NCBI GenBank assembly: GCA_009760855.2
Contig: WPIO01000008.1
Coordinates: 7,372,501 to 7,436,500 of the forward strand
Length of the DNA: 64,000 bases
Source of the DNA: Cristatella mucedo
Lineage: Eukaryota; Bryozoa; Phylactolaemata; Cristatellidae
Direction: 5' to 3'
Both the position numbers and the translations under genes were made by a program. The notes under the pieces are model-generated. The model was not told the DNA's origin. It made no database searches and saw only the letters and a program-made list of their open reading frames with translations. Shown here piece after piece: positions 47,881 through 54,712 of this stretch (position 1 is the first letter of the stretch; each line of letters opens with the position of its first letter).

Positions 47881-50423
47881 TCATTCCTTCATTCCTCTCT
47901 CTCTCTCTCTCCAGACCAAGAAAAAGCTCAGTACCAAGACGCATTGGTAAGCCTTTCGTCAGCAGTAGGACCAAAAAATCCCCTCAACTCCCTTGCTGCT
48001 TGTTTTGATGACATATGCACATGGATGGCAGCAAACTTTCTTAAATTAAATGATGATAAAATTAACCAGTTGTGGGCAAACCAAGTGTGATTAGGAAATG
48101 GGAAAGACTAACGCTCAAAATCTGCTCTGCCAGCATATATTCTGCCAAATATGCACGAAATCCAGGTGTCGTGTTCTAAAGTGACCTTTCGTTAGATGAC
48201 CACATTAGCTCCACAATCAAGTCTGCCTACCTTCAGCTACATAACATTGCTAAAATTCGGGCTTGTTTAGGTAGGGACACCACATCTAAGTTGGTCCACG
48301 CATTTGTGACATCCCGTCTTGACTTCTGTAACTCACTGCTTGCTGGCCTACCGGCATATGCAATCATGTGCTCACAGCTGGTGCAACTCTCTGCAGCTAG
48401 GGTTGTCTGTCGTGAACGTCACAGTTGCCACATCAAACCACTACTCGCCGACCTTCACTGGCTACCAGTCAAGCAACGGATCGACTTCAACATTTTGAAG
48501 CTCACTTTTAGGTCCCTTCGTTCTTTAGCTCCAGCCTATCTATCAGATCTACTCCCCCATCAGGCCAAGCATCGTACCACCTACTTTTCGGAAACTAACT
48601 GTTTATCTATACCTCGTACAAATCTCAAATCCCTTGGAGACCGCACCTTTAGTTCGTAAGCTCCCAAAGCCTAGAACTCACTCCCGACTTGCAGCATGAC
48701 ATCCCTTGACTTGACTGCATTTAAAAAGAAATTGAAAACACATATATTTATGACAGCATTTAGTGGGTCCCTGTAATTCCTCCTTTAGATGCTTATGCGT
48801 GCTGACCCTGTGCATGTCACCACTAACCATGTTAGTAATGTTGTTTATCAAGCATGATACCACTCACCATTCGATAATGTTTCCTTTGCAGCAAATGTAA
48901 AGTGCAATTAAAGATATTGAGTTCTCTGAGGGTGCTCTATCAAGTTTATTATTACTATTATAACAGATGGCCTTTGGCCGACCATCTCCTCCCAGCCCCC
49001 CCCCCCCCCCGAGTGACGAACCGCACGGTGTTAGTGCTCATCACATGCAGCCTGGCAGCTGGTAACAGCCGAAGATGACAGCAGAGTGGGCAGGCCCATA
49101 CCAGTGGCCGGCTAGCTAGTAGCTAGAGCTGTTAACGCTGCAGCCAGTTGAGCCACTGCAAGCCGAGGAAGCCGAGAGAGCAGAAGGTGCATTTCGAGGT
49201 TTCGAGGCGACGGCCTACCTGGTTAAACTGCAACAATCGATGGGTCGGCAATGACGAGACTCATTCGGAGGCCGCCGAGCTCGGCCACATGCGCAGGCTA
49301 ACTTCCTAGTGCCAATACGATTATGCAACGACATCTACGCTTCTCTGGTGACCGTGGCACATCCTTCCCTGCCGTCCTGAAATGCTAAATCTATGGTCCA
49401 CACTTCCTCGACTGCCCTCCTGAATCAGAAGTTCAGCTTCTCACGTTCTCCTTGCGGCATGAGACGAAGTCTGTTTGCTACCACATGCATGCCAACCGAA
49501 AGCTGCTTACACTTCGAGTGTGCAATAGAAAACTCTCGCGAGTAACAAACAATTAGTCTTTGTGGTATTGTTGAGTTGCAGACGGAGATTAATTACATTA
49601 GGACGTTCAGGTTCGCTTGCCAAAAATTCTTCATCTCTGCGAGTCGCATGCGACCTAGCTCATCGCCCACGTGGGTGCCGACATATAAAACGGCTTTCGC
49701 TCAGCGGCAAGCGGAGAAGGAAGAAGAACTATTGTGTAGGACTCCACTCGGTTGTGACCAGTACGACATCGGCTGGGCTGAGCAGTGTAGCCAGCAGTTG
49801 AACTACCCCTCCCCTACCCACTTTTCTCGAGGGACTTGACATCGACAGCGGCCTTAAGTCGTTAATAAAGCCCCGAGCGGATGCAAGCGTTCCCTATCGC
49901 ATTTTTGCGCACGCGCGAGCTCGCCGGAACCGAACGACAGCCGGGGGAGATACCAGCCGCGTCACTTGCAGCGGGGCCCGTGGCCATCGCCGCGGGGCAG
50001 CGCGAACGCGAAATTAGGCGAGTCCAGCGCAATTCAAACCGCGAGGATTTTGAGAAAAATGCAAAGCTCCCGAGCCTTATATCTGCGGCAAGTAAATGCA
50101 GACGTGGTGTCTGAGCCGATTGACGCCGCGTCCCGTCAGACGCATTAAAGCACGACTCCGGCCGTACCGCCGCGCAAGCAGTGCGGCGGCCTGGCGGGCC
50201 GCTCGCCGGTCGACTTCGCTCACCTCGGCGTCTTGGATCCCAGCAGTTTTACGAGGGCCCACAGGAAATCTTCCGATCCCGTGTGCTCCAAGAACCGTCG
50301 CACGGTTTCGTCTTTGGCCGAGTGCAGCTCGTCGACCATCTTCTCGAGCGCCGCGTGGGCAGCCCGCTTGTCGGCCGCCAATAGCCACGTGAAGAAATCG
50401 TCCCGCGAGGTGGGCCTCATCAT
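27959..50423 (-). CDS. Armadillo-repeat and FN3-domain protein (9 exons, 3' end not found)
   Basis: Proposed exons, 5' to 3' on the - strand: 50423-50224, 36562-36361, 35115-34899, 32111-31784, 30713-30526, 29367-29014, 28577-28498, 28382-28352 and 28155-27959. All eight junctions are GT/AG and phase-consistent (2,0,1,2,1,1,0,1), giving 599 residues so far. Residues 1 to about 370 are helical armadillo/HEAT-like repeats (AGNAAYIIGTLAES, NAAGTIGTLAETEQ, NASLILARLTISEDGC, NCAFAIGRLCD, GWFAAMTLHTFASRP). Three FN3 domains follow, with the B-strand Trp visible (LEVTW at 389, LKIGW at 479, IGVTW at 555) and the Tyr-corner text CTQYVFRLRAC, NTAYDVAVC and NTEYTFV. There is no signal peptide or membrane segment, so it is probably a cytosolic scaffold. 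I cannot assign a symbol. The third FN3 lacks its last strand, so at least one 3' exon is missing. Confidence 0.8.
28352..28382 (-). CDS. ARM-FN3 gene exon 8 (31-nt microexon)
   Basis: Only 31 nt: AG at 28384-28383, donor GTAAGT from 28351. It encodes VCLLASTAPQ plus one base, which supplies the last strand of the second FN3 (YDVA-VCLL) and the start of the third. Phases on both sides fit exactly (0 in, 1 out). The small size makes it less certain than its neighbours. Confidence 0.7.
28498..28577 (-). CDS. ARM-FN3 gene exon 7 (second FN3, C-terminal half)
   Basis: An 80-nt exon with acceptor TTCTGTTGGCAG and donor GTATGT, entering with two bases. It encodes GGALHESTLELSS, then FSGLSANTAYDVA, the C'-to-F strand part of an FN3 domain with its Tyr corner. 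Confidence 0.8.
28733..28862. repeat. (TAGATC)n-type minisatellite in intron 6
   Basis: Degenerate hexamer array of TAGATC, TAGATG and CAGATC units over about 130 bp, between exons 6 and 7 of the ARM-FN3 gene. TAGATC units on one strand read GATCTA on the other, so parts are self-complementary. Confidence 0.85.
29014..29367 (-). CDS. ARM-FN3 gene exon 6 (first FN3 and start of second)
   Basis: A 354-nt exon with acceptor GTACTTGCAG (AG at 29369-29368) and donor GTTGGT after TACTTAG. It encodes CSARSLEVTWPAVETRC, LLKDLTPCTQYVFRLRAC, then EPSNVKVLAATTSQLKIGWD and GIIKSYYVYL. The previous exon ends in KPSPPTVK, the usual Pro-rich entry to FN3, and phase 1 joins the two exactly. Several paired cysteines are unusual for a cytosolic FN3. 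Confidence 0.85.
29660..30110 (-). mobile_element. Decayed LINE-A-like copy in intron 5
   Basis: On + it shows an eroded hairpin (GATAGCTCTCTTGGAGAAAT), then GTCATGTCGGGAGGTGTTGC, GTCGGAAGTGCGTTCGAAGC and GAAGGCACGGTCTCCAAAAG, which line up with the LINE-A 3' coding end. No intact frame. Confidence 0.6.
30526..30713 (-). CDS. ARM-FN3 gene exon 5 (last armadillo-like repeat and FN3 entry)
   Basis: A 188-nt exon with acceptor TTTCTTTTGTAG and donor GTATAC. One base completes the Met codon left by exon 4, giving WFAAM-TLHTFASRP. It continues IVESLQEATKTVDIAGEDKR and ALLLLKYLDKPSPPTVK. It ends in phase 1, matching exon 6. Confidence 0.82.
31784..32111 (-). CDS. ARM-FN3 gene exon 4 (armadillo-like repeats)
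   Basis: A 328-nt exon with AG at 32113-32112 and donor GTGAGT. It encodes ATPAVTERLHVAGKGMNCAF, SLPEAGRMLSQLAAMLCSSD, KNACFAVSCLGASPEGHERL and VVTQLAQLLFAADPETGWFA, about two and a half armadillo-type repeats. The acceptor CCCTCGAG is weak, but both flanking phases match (1 in, 2 out). Confidence 0.82.
32217..32265. repeat. Twin adjacent palindromes in intron 3
   Basis: AGTGCTCG-TG-CGAGCACT (32217-32234) is followed at 32236-32265 by GTGAATGCATGCA-CGGC-TGCATGCATTCAC. Both are perfect, with 8- and 13-bp stems and 2- and 4-nt loops. Confidence 0.93.
32440..32515 (-). mobile_element. LINE-B 3'-tail fragment
   Basis: On + AATGTAATGTAATGTATCTC, GTTACGCAGGAGAGTTTT, then abruptly the (AAT)n tail of a LINE-A fragment. 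Only the last 75 bp of LINE-B remain. Confidence 0.8.
32516..32972. mobile_element. Cluster of LINE-A 3'-end stubs in both orientations
   Basis: Three stubs without coding sequence: 32516-32630 (-), 32631-32826 (+) and 32827-32972 (+). Each carries the GCGCC-type hairpin and an (AAT)n/(TTA)n tail. The first two are fused at their truncated 5' ends, so their tails point outward. The hairpin of the - stub reads GGGCCC at its outer stem, a variant. Confidence 0.82.
32973..33090 (-). mobile_element. Chimeric LINE-A/LINE-B fragments
   Basis: A short - strand LINE-A piece (AACATGAATAACACGGTTAG, CAGGGTCAGCATGCAAG) switches directly to LINE-B (GCGCACTCACAGCCTAAGCG, CCAACAGACTTCGTCTCACG) at about 33025. 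Confidence 0.75.
33090..33604 (-). mobile_element. LINE-A copy, 5' truncated
   Basis: Starts on + with AATAATGATAATAATAATAA and the hairpin. Minus-strand frame 33601-33320 encodes SLTFRSLHSLAPAYLSDLLP, FSESNSLPIPRTNLKSFG and AWNSLPTCVRTSPDLTTF to its stop. Confidence 0.88.
33604..34013 (-). mobile_element. LINE-B copy abutting LINE-A
   Basis: On + it begins inside LINE-B without the tail (AAAGTGAGAAGCATAGCAGA) and runs to about 34013. On the - strand it encodes HGLAPSYLAELLHQFQP and RSCMDNKLAV. It lies in the same orientation and end-to-end with the LINE-A copy, then gives way to a pyrimidine-rich tract. Confidence 0.82.
34014..34320. repeat. Pyrimidine-rich tract with (CT)n
   Basis: TTTCTCTT-type sequence leading to an uninterrupted (CT)n run at about 34237-34279. 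It separates two LINE copies. Confidence 0.9.
34425..34885 (+). mobile_element. LINE-A copy, 5' truncated, in intron 3
   Basis: A + strand 3' part: it encodes PHQAKHRTTRF-like text, then LKSFGDRAFSSYAPKAWNSL and KRNLKTHLFRTAFSGYL, followed by the hairpin GCGCCTAGAGAGAG...GGGCGC and (ATT)n ending at 34885, only 14 bp from exon 3. Confidence 0.87.
34899..35115 (-). CDS. ARM-FN3 gene exon 3 (armadillo-like repeats)
   Basis: A 217-nt exon with acceptor ATTCTTTTAG and donor GTATTA. It encodes GREWLLREPWLHHVLDSAMR, NIWTASNASLILARLTISED and GCNAVLDHIGAHGVLTQLVA, ending SLGADEA plus one base. The armadillo pattern (small residues in helix 1, long hydrophobic helix 3) is clear. Phase 0 in, 1 out. Confidence 0.84.
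35177..35350 (-). mobile_element. SINE-A copy in intron 2
   Basis: Near-consensus reverse copy: TAGCTGATTAAACAGCCTC, GGCTATCACCACCGCTTGC, AGGAATCGAACCCACG, GCCTTACCTAGTGTGCCA. Confidence 0.88.
35351..36360. other. Intron 2 of ARM-FN3 gene
   Basis: AT-rich intronic sequence with short frames only. Confidence 0.5.
36361..36562 (-). CDS. ARM-FN3 gene exon 2 (armadillo-like repeats)
   Basis: A 202-nt exon with acceptor TTGTCTCCATTGCAG and donor GTAACC after CAG. It encodes VAGNAAYIIGTLAESDYGCH, RQILPDLVNLLTSDD and SVMNAAGTIGTLAETEQ, two successive armadillo-like repeats. Its single leading base completes an Arg codon begun in exon 1. Confidence 0.87.
36563..40254. other. Intron 1 (proximal part), no genes seen
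   Basis: About 3.7 kb of AT-rich DNA with only short frames and no recognised repeats. A TTAAAATTAAATTAAA-rich patch lies near 38.8 kb. Confidence 0.5.
40255..40435 (-). mobile_element. SINE-A copy in intron 1
   Basis: Reverse copy: CAGCTGATCTAACAGCCTCT, CTATCACCGCAGCTTGC, ACCTCGGGGCCGCGGTCGT, CGCCTTACCTAGTCAGCC. An (AAAAT)n run at about 40236-40258 marks its tail end. Confidence 0.87.
40436..41278. other. Intron 1, nothing recognised
   Basis: No supported coding sequence or repeat. Confidence 0.45.
41279..41389. repeat. (CT)n microsatellite
   Basis: About 64 bp of uninterrupted TC, then interrupted TC/CCTC units. The Ser/Leu-rich frames are repeat artefacts. Confidence 0.97.
41390..41929. 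other. Intron 1, nothing recognised
   Basis: No supported feature. Confidence 0.4.
41930..42072 (-). mobile_element. SINE-B copy
   Basis: On + ATTTCATTTGCATAGCGCCC, TTTAATCTCTATTCAGGCGC, GGGCTCGAGCCCACGACC and ACCGCTGGACCAATCCAGC. Its tail reads almost like the LINE-A 3' hairpin. Confidence 0.85.
42073..43281. other. Intron 1 with a SINE-B 3' fragment
   Basis: A 3' stub of SINE-B lies at about 42775-42835 (AAATCGCCTGGATAGAGATT then GCTATACAAATGAATTA). Otherwise no gene or repeat was seen. Confidence 0.5.
43282..43447 (+). mobile_element. SINE-A copy
   Basis: GCCGTGATGGCACACTAGGT, GGTTCGATTCC, CGCCACTGCAAGTGGTGGTG, AAAAAGAGGCTGCTTAGTCAG. Near consensus. Confidence 0.87.
43448..46000. other. 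Intron 1 with two small tandem repeats
   Basis: A 20-bp unit (ACGAATAGGCAGACCCTAAG) is repeated exactly twice at 43896-43935, and a 30-bp unit (CACTTGA.ACCAGCTCCCGG...) twice at 44734-44793. A + strand frame of about 140 codons at 44430-44861 spans the second repeat and CAG-rich DNA and shows no known domain. Confidence 0.55.
46001..46052. repeat. Perfect 19-bp inverted repeat (hairpin)
   Basis: CGTCGATTAATTGCTGCTC (46001-46019) and GAGCAGCAATTAATCGACG (46034-46052) are exact complements separated by a 14-nt loop. Confidence 0.95.
46053..46601. other. Intron 1, short (CT)n
   Basis: Contains a short (TC)n at about 46210-46234. Nothing else supported. Confidence 0.45.
46602..46702. repeat. 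(CT)n microsatellite
   Basis: About 66 bp of uninterrupted CT followed by CTCACT/CTCC variants, ending directly at the AT-rich tail of a LINE-A copy. Confidence 0.95.
46703..47748 (-). mobile_element. LINE-A copy, longest intact frame
   Basis: About 1.05 kb on the - strand. One open frame reaches the stop at 46929 and encodes at least 251 residues from WMAENFLKLNDDKTNLLVMG through LGVIFQSDLSLDDHISSTVK, LADLHWLPVKQRIDFKVLSL and HLFRTAFSGSQ. Upstream in frame it reads NSLAACIDDIPT. It starts after the catalytic YxDD region, so it is 5' truncated. The 3' hairpin and AATAATAAT tail are intact. Confidence 0.92.
47749..47912. repeat. (CT)n/(CACT)n spacer between LINE-A copies
   Basis: CTCACTCTCACTC, CACACACACTCTC and about 55 bp of uninterrupted CT, lying between the 5' ends of two opposed LINE-A copies. 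Confidence 0.95.
47913..48957 (+). mobile_element. LINE-A copy, frameshifted
   Basis: The + strand mirror of the 46703-47748 copy. It encodes PLNSLAACFDDICTWMAANF and LKLNDDKINQ, then shifts frame; later LVHAFVTSRLDFCNSLLAGL and LADLHWLPVKQRIDFNILK are readable to about 48659. The 3' hairpin and (ATT)n-like tail end near 48957. Confidence 0.88.
48958..49319. other. Intron 1, nothing recognised
   Basis: Includes a C-homopolymer (about 17 C) near 48996-49012. Confidence 0.45.
49320..49600 (+). mobile_element. LINE-B 3'-end fragment
   Basis: ATGCAACGACATCTACGC, TCCTCGACTGCCCTCCTGA, GAGACGAAGTCTGTTTGC, AATAGAAAACTCTCGCGAG, then CAGACGGAGATTAATTACAT. Clear LINE-B 3' order, moderately diverged. 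Confidence 0.75.
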
Positions 50424-50680
50424 TTTCGCGCGCTACTCAAGGCTCGAGGCGCGAATCGACCGCTCGGTTGCATCCAGAGTGCGACGTGCTAGGACAGTCC
50501 GCCGCGGGCGGCGCTCGAAGAGGACGCGCGCGCGTCCGCCGGGCAGACTACCATATTGTTTGCTATCCCCTCGCAACCCCGAGTGCATTGTGGGCGGGCC
50601 GCTGGTCCGGGCTATCTCCCATGGGCGCCTTTGCGTCCAATAACGTGCGCCCGCGATATGTCTGGCCTCTGCCTGTTTAA
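49870..50680 (-). promoter_or_regulatory. CpG-rich island around ARM-FN3 first exon
   Basis: An abrupt change to GC- and CpG-rich DNA (GCACGCGCGAGCTCGCCGG, GCGCGCGTCCGCC) surrounds the proposed start codon at 50423 and fades near 50.7 kb. The inference is a TATA-less promoter just upstream (50424-50660). No specific TATA or initiator element is claimed. Confidence 0.5.
50224..50423 (-). CDS. ARM-FN3 gene exon 1 (start codon)
   Basis: It starts ATGATG at 50423 in the context CGCGAAAATGATGAGG and ends at donor GTGAGC (from 50223) in phase 2. It encodes MMRPTSRDDFFTWLLAADKR, HAALEKMVDELHSAKDETVR and FLWALVKLLGSKTP. The split Arg codon continues into exon 2 (KTP-R-VAGNAAYIIGT), which reads as one armadillo-like repeat. 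There is no signal peptide. The in-CpG-island position supports it as the first coding exon. Confidence 0.83.
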
Positions 50681-50689
50681 AATTTAAAT

Positions 50690-51859
50690 TATATTTTATC
50701 TTCTCTGCTTTCTTGCCGCTGAATTAATTCGAAATGGTGCGTCACCGTTCGGACTGAATAAGAGAACCGACGACCTGTTGAAGGTGAGTGGCAAAGGTTA
50801 GGCCGCCGTCCGCCTAGCGTGCGCCTCGCCCGCGGGTGTGAGCGCGTTCGTCTTATTTCACGCGGCACTCTGCCGAAGGTGATCGTCAAGACCGCAAGCC
50901 CCGTCAGAATATCTGGAGTGCAGCCTGGCTGGTGTGTTTCCGAAAACGGCTAGATCTGGGGTTAAAGCAGAAGCCAATGCCGGGTTCGCGTCTTCGTTTG
51001 AGTCAAACTTGGCGCCTAGCCAGCGGATAAAGGCGGTGCAGCCGAAACAGCCTCGCTGGTCAGTGGTGGCTTCGAGGGCCTGGTCAGCAGCGCCTCGGAG
51101 TGGCCAGCGAGACCGGCTGACGACGGAAGCTAACGGCGAATTCTGCCGGCATTCAGCACTCTTCGCAGTTTGCTTCATGAAATGGTCTGTGAATGCGACA
51201 ATGCTATGAGGAGACGGCACTCCCGCGCAGCATCGTAGCCAGGAGAATCTGAGGAGGGAATCGACCTCGACCGCGTCTGGACCAGCCAGCCATAGTGGAG
51301 GCTGAAGGGGCTTGCAACTTGACGAGTCCTTTTCTGGATCGATCAAAGGGGGCTGCTAGTCCGCATTTCCCTTAGCTTACCTTCTGATCCCATGCGAAGC
51401 GGCCTCTGATTTTTCGAAGAATAAAGTAGTGCGGTGCATCTCCGCCTGTAACTTCGCAAAGCCACCAGGACTTGTTCGATGCAGTGCTGAGGCGAAGCCA
51501 TTCACCAGTCAATGGTCGAGAAAGTCGTGAGCATAATAATAAGGCAACTGACCACAAAACACGGCCCTTATCGTACACGGACAGACTATAATCAAGATAC
51601 AAGTTCAATATATACTAGTAATAAATTGTACCTATTGGCTAAGTGAGCCATCATGCACCAGAAATCTGTTGCCACTGGCTTCATTGGACGAATGTGCTCT
51701 GATCACCCACAGGTGATGTGGCTGAGGAACGGTTAAATTGGTATAGGGACACGTGATGTCTGGTCAATCTGTAGCGATCTGCGACTCCAAAAATATGCCA
51801 GCTCTACTGAGCCACCATGCTACACTGCAGACCAGGGTGAGATCGAATGGTGCAGTATA
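50690..51859. other. No supported gene; LINE-B tail fragment
   Basis: A - strand open frame of about 160 codons at 50858-51346 has no recognisable domain or good splice borders. A LINE-B-like 3' tail (CATCTCCGCCTGTAACTTCG) lies at about 51433-51480, which explains a tempting - strand frame there. Confidence 0.45.
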
Positions 51860-53060
51860 GGCACACTGGCTGTAAAGGGGATTCAGCTAACGACTAAGCC
51901 AATGACCAAGTGGCTGTTACACAAGAGTTTCCTACAGTGCACTCAAAACCTAAGCGACTTTTAGTTCACATATGGTAGGCAGCAGACATAATTGTATGCA
52001 GCGAAGTGAAAGTGAGAAGCATAGCTGAGTCAGGAGAGCAGTCGGGAAAGTTAGTAGCATTGAATTATCAGCTCAGGATGACAGGAAAGGATGTGCCACT
52101 GCCGGCAGCAGGAGAGTACCTGCCGTTGCATCAGAATTGTGAGATTGAGTTCCTCACTCTAGGATGAGCAGAATAAAAGCTTATGTCGCCAAAAGTCTTT
52201 AGGCATAGGAATGGAACAGCTAATTTATTATCCATATAAGACCTGAGGACGTGAGGAGTTGAAAGATGCAGCAGTGCAGCGAGGTATGAAGGAGCCAAGC
52301 CATTGCCGGCCTTGTGGGTCAGAGTAAAAATATGGCCCGTATCCGTTGATCTACCGGAAGCCATCGCAGCTCCTTCAGTACAGGAGACACATGGCTAAAC
52401 CTCTGGGATTGTTGACTTGCACTGCAGTCATATTCATGACCAGCAGCACAGGCTGTGTGGCTTTTTTCAGTAGCCCTTCGAAAACGGAATTCCTGTAGTT
52501 CAGCCTAGACAGAACTATGGAGCTAAAAGGATTTGTAGCGAGCCACCGTGGTAGACAGTCAATAATCTTAGGCGGGGATTGAACGTAATGACCAGCTGTG
52601 GACAGTATTCTTAATTAAGCTTTCACATTGTAAGCAGTTATCAAAGAGCATACCTAAACTCACCGTAAAAGGTGATGGTCGCACAGCAGCATACTCAATT
52701 AGAAGAACAAAGTCACCTAAGTCAGCTGCAAGCTTGGGTTCCTAGTTCGGTATAGGACGTTCTGCCGCGCTTGTCAATTTAACTGGAACATTGCCTTAGT
52801 TGTAATGATAATAATAATAATACATTTGATAAAGCGCCTTCAGAGAGCTCAATCTCTTTCTAGGCACTTTACATCTGCTGCAAAGGAAGCACGATCGAAT
52901 GGTTAGTGGTAGCATGCTCAATAAACAACAAGAACATCATGGCTAGGGGTAACATCGCCTTAGTTGTAGGCGTCTGACTATAAAAAGTGGCTGTTGTGTT
53001 AATGGCTTTAGCTTACTAAGTTGTAAAAGGAGAAGCAGGTCGAAGTCCGATGGAATGGCA
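51860..53060 (-). mobile_element. LINE-B copy, longer and decayed, interrupted by LINE-A stub
   Basis: On + it shows CAGTGCACTCAAAACCTAAG, GAAGTGAGAAGCATAGC-like blocks, CTTATGTCGCCAAAAGTC, then upstream coding (minus) HKAGNGLAPSYLAALLHL and DNKLAVPFLCLKTFGD. The copy extends about 400 bp further 5' than others (to at least 52804), resumes after a LINE-A stub and ends near 53.05 kb. All frames are broken. Confidence 0.72.
52805..52950 (-). mobile_element. LINE-A 3' stub with 18-bp target-site duplication
   Basis: A 146-bp insertion in LINE-B carrying only the LINE-A 3' UTR, hairpin and (AAT)n tail. It is flanked by AACATTGCCTTAGTTGTA (52787-52804) and AACATCGCCTTAGTTGTA (52951-52968), an 18-bp duplication with one mismatch. 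Confidence 0.9.
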
Positions 53061-53154
53061 AAGGTGCCAACGAGAAAAAAAGCACGAATAAGCAATCAAG
53101 AGCTCCCTCAAACCTCAACAGCAAAAGAAAGAGTAAAGGTAATCTGACCAAATC

Positions 53155-53300
53155 TCGCCTCATTTACATAGCGGCGGAAGAACCTCAGTGGCTATCAGCG
53201 CGCTTGCTGTGAGCAACAGATGAGTTTTCCTGCTGCAGGACACACAGAACACACGGCCAGGGTCGGGAAGAGCGAACCCACTACCCAAGGGCTACGACCC
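53155..53300 (-). mobile_element. SINE-A copy, diverged
   Basis: AGCGGCGGAAGAACCTCAGT, GGCTATCAGCGCGCTTGC and a degraded B-box region. Partial match only. Confidence 0.45.
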
Positions 53301-53439
53301 GGGGGCAACTCCAGATCGTTAAACAATTGCTATTTTACAGCTATCACAGAGGAGCTACGTGCTTACCACACCAGCAATAACTTCCAACTGATTATTCATC
53401 ACTCGGTGTCTCTTTTTAACAACGTCTAAAGCACATATT

Positions 53440-54525
53440 ATGACACATCCATTGCTAATTATTATAATTCAAGAACCGTTAATAGTCTCAAGTGCCAGCA
53501 TACGTCCTATTGAGTCTGCTCGAAATAGAGGCGTCCTGTTCCAAAGTGATTTTTTATTAGACGACCTCATTACCTCCACAGTCAAGTCTGCCTACTTTCA
53601 GCTACATAATGGCCCCGTGATTAAAGGTGCTCGCCCCGACAGAAGGCTATCCGAGGTTGTGGGCTTGAGCCCTGAGGCATATGTGAGGAGCCTAAATAGA
53701 GATTCAGCTCACTTAGGGCACTATACAAATGAATAATATATATATTATGCATACCATTGCTAAAAATCTGGGCTTACTTAGGTAGGGATACTACATCTAA
53801 ATTGGTCCATGCTATTATTACATCCCGTTTCGTCTTCTCTAACTCACTGTTCGCTGGTCTACCGGCCTGTGCAATCAGCTGGTGCAAAACTCTGCAGCTA
53901 GGCTGGTCTGTCATGAGCGTGGCAGTTGCCACATCACACCACTTCTTACTGACCTGCACTGGCTCCCTATAAAACGACGCATTGACTTCAAGGTTTTGTC
54001 ACTCACTTTTAGATCCCTTCATTCTTTAGATCCCTTCATTCATTCTTTGGCTCCAGCCTAACAATCGGATCTACTCACCCCACCGTTGTATCACTCGCTT
54101 TTCGGAATCCGATCGCTTACCTATACCTCGTTCGAGCCTCAAATCCTTTGGAGGCCGTGCCTTTAGTTCGTATGCTCCCAAAGTCCAGAACTCACTCCCG
54201 ACTTGCAGCATTACATCCCTTGACTTGACCGCATTTAAAAAGAAATTAAAAACGCACCAATTTAGGACAGCATTTAGTGGGTCCTTGCGGTTCATCTTTT
54301 ATTTTCTTATGCGTGCTGACATTGTTGCATGCTGCCACTAACCAAACTTGCATGCTGACCCTGTGCATGTCACCCCTAACCATGTTATTCATGTTGTTTG
54401 TTAATCAAGCATGATATTACTCACCATTCAATTGCATTTACCTTTACAGCAAATGTAAAGTGCGCAGAAAGAGATTGAGTTCTCTGAGGGCGCTTTATCA
54501 AGTGTATTATGATAATAATAATAAT
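53440..54525 (+). mobile_element. LINE-A copy split by a SINE-B
   Basis: Resembles LINE-A from ASSASIRPIESARNRGVLFQ and DDLITSTVKSAYFQLHN, interrupted at 53608, resuming near 53746 with a TIAKNLGLLR-like segment, LVHAIITSRFVFSNSLFAGL, and ending with the hairpin GTGCGCAGAAAGAGATT...GGGCGC and an (AAT)n/(ATT)n tail. Stops and shifts are present. Confidence 0.85.
53608..53746 (+). mobile_element. SINE-B copy nested in LINE-A
   Basis: GGTGCTCGCCCCGACAGAAG, GGCTTGAGCCCTGAGGC, CCTAAATAGAGATTCAGC, GCACTATACAAATGAATAA then a short (TA)n. Removing it restores the LINE-A text CTACATAA-CATTGCTAAAA. Confidence 0.82.
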
Positions 54526-54532
54526 TATTATA

Positions 54533-54712
54533 TTTGCATGCTGACCCTGTGCATGTCACCCCTAACCATGTTTTGCTTGTTGGCATTGAGCCTGCTTCCA
54601 CTAACCATTCGATCGCGCTTCCTATGCAGCAAACGTAAAGTGCCTAGAAAGAGTTCCCTGAGGGCGCAATAGCAAATATATTATTATTATTATCATTATT
54701 ATTAGTGCCTTC
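54533..54712 (+). mobile_element. LINE-A 3' stub
   Basis: TTGCATGCTGACCCTGTGCA, CGATCGCGCTTCCTATGCAG, AAAGTGCCTAGAAAGAG, GAGGGCGCAATAGC and an (ATT)n tail. No coding part. Confidence 0.8.

Noticed and set aside
50858-51346. Minus-strand open frame of 162 codons upstream of exon 1
   Set aside because: No recognisable domain, no convincing splice borders, in moderately GC-rich DNA where long chance frames occur.
51372-51608. Minus-strand exon-like frame with donor GTAAGC (text SWWLCEVTGGDAPHYF)
   Set aside because: The middle part is the LINE-B 3' tail (CATCTCCGCCTGTAACTTCG on +), so the frame is a chance reading of repeat sequence.
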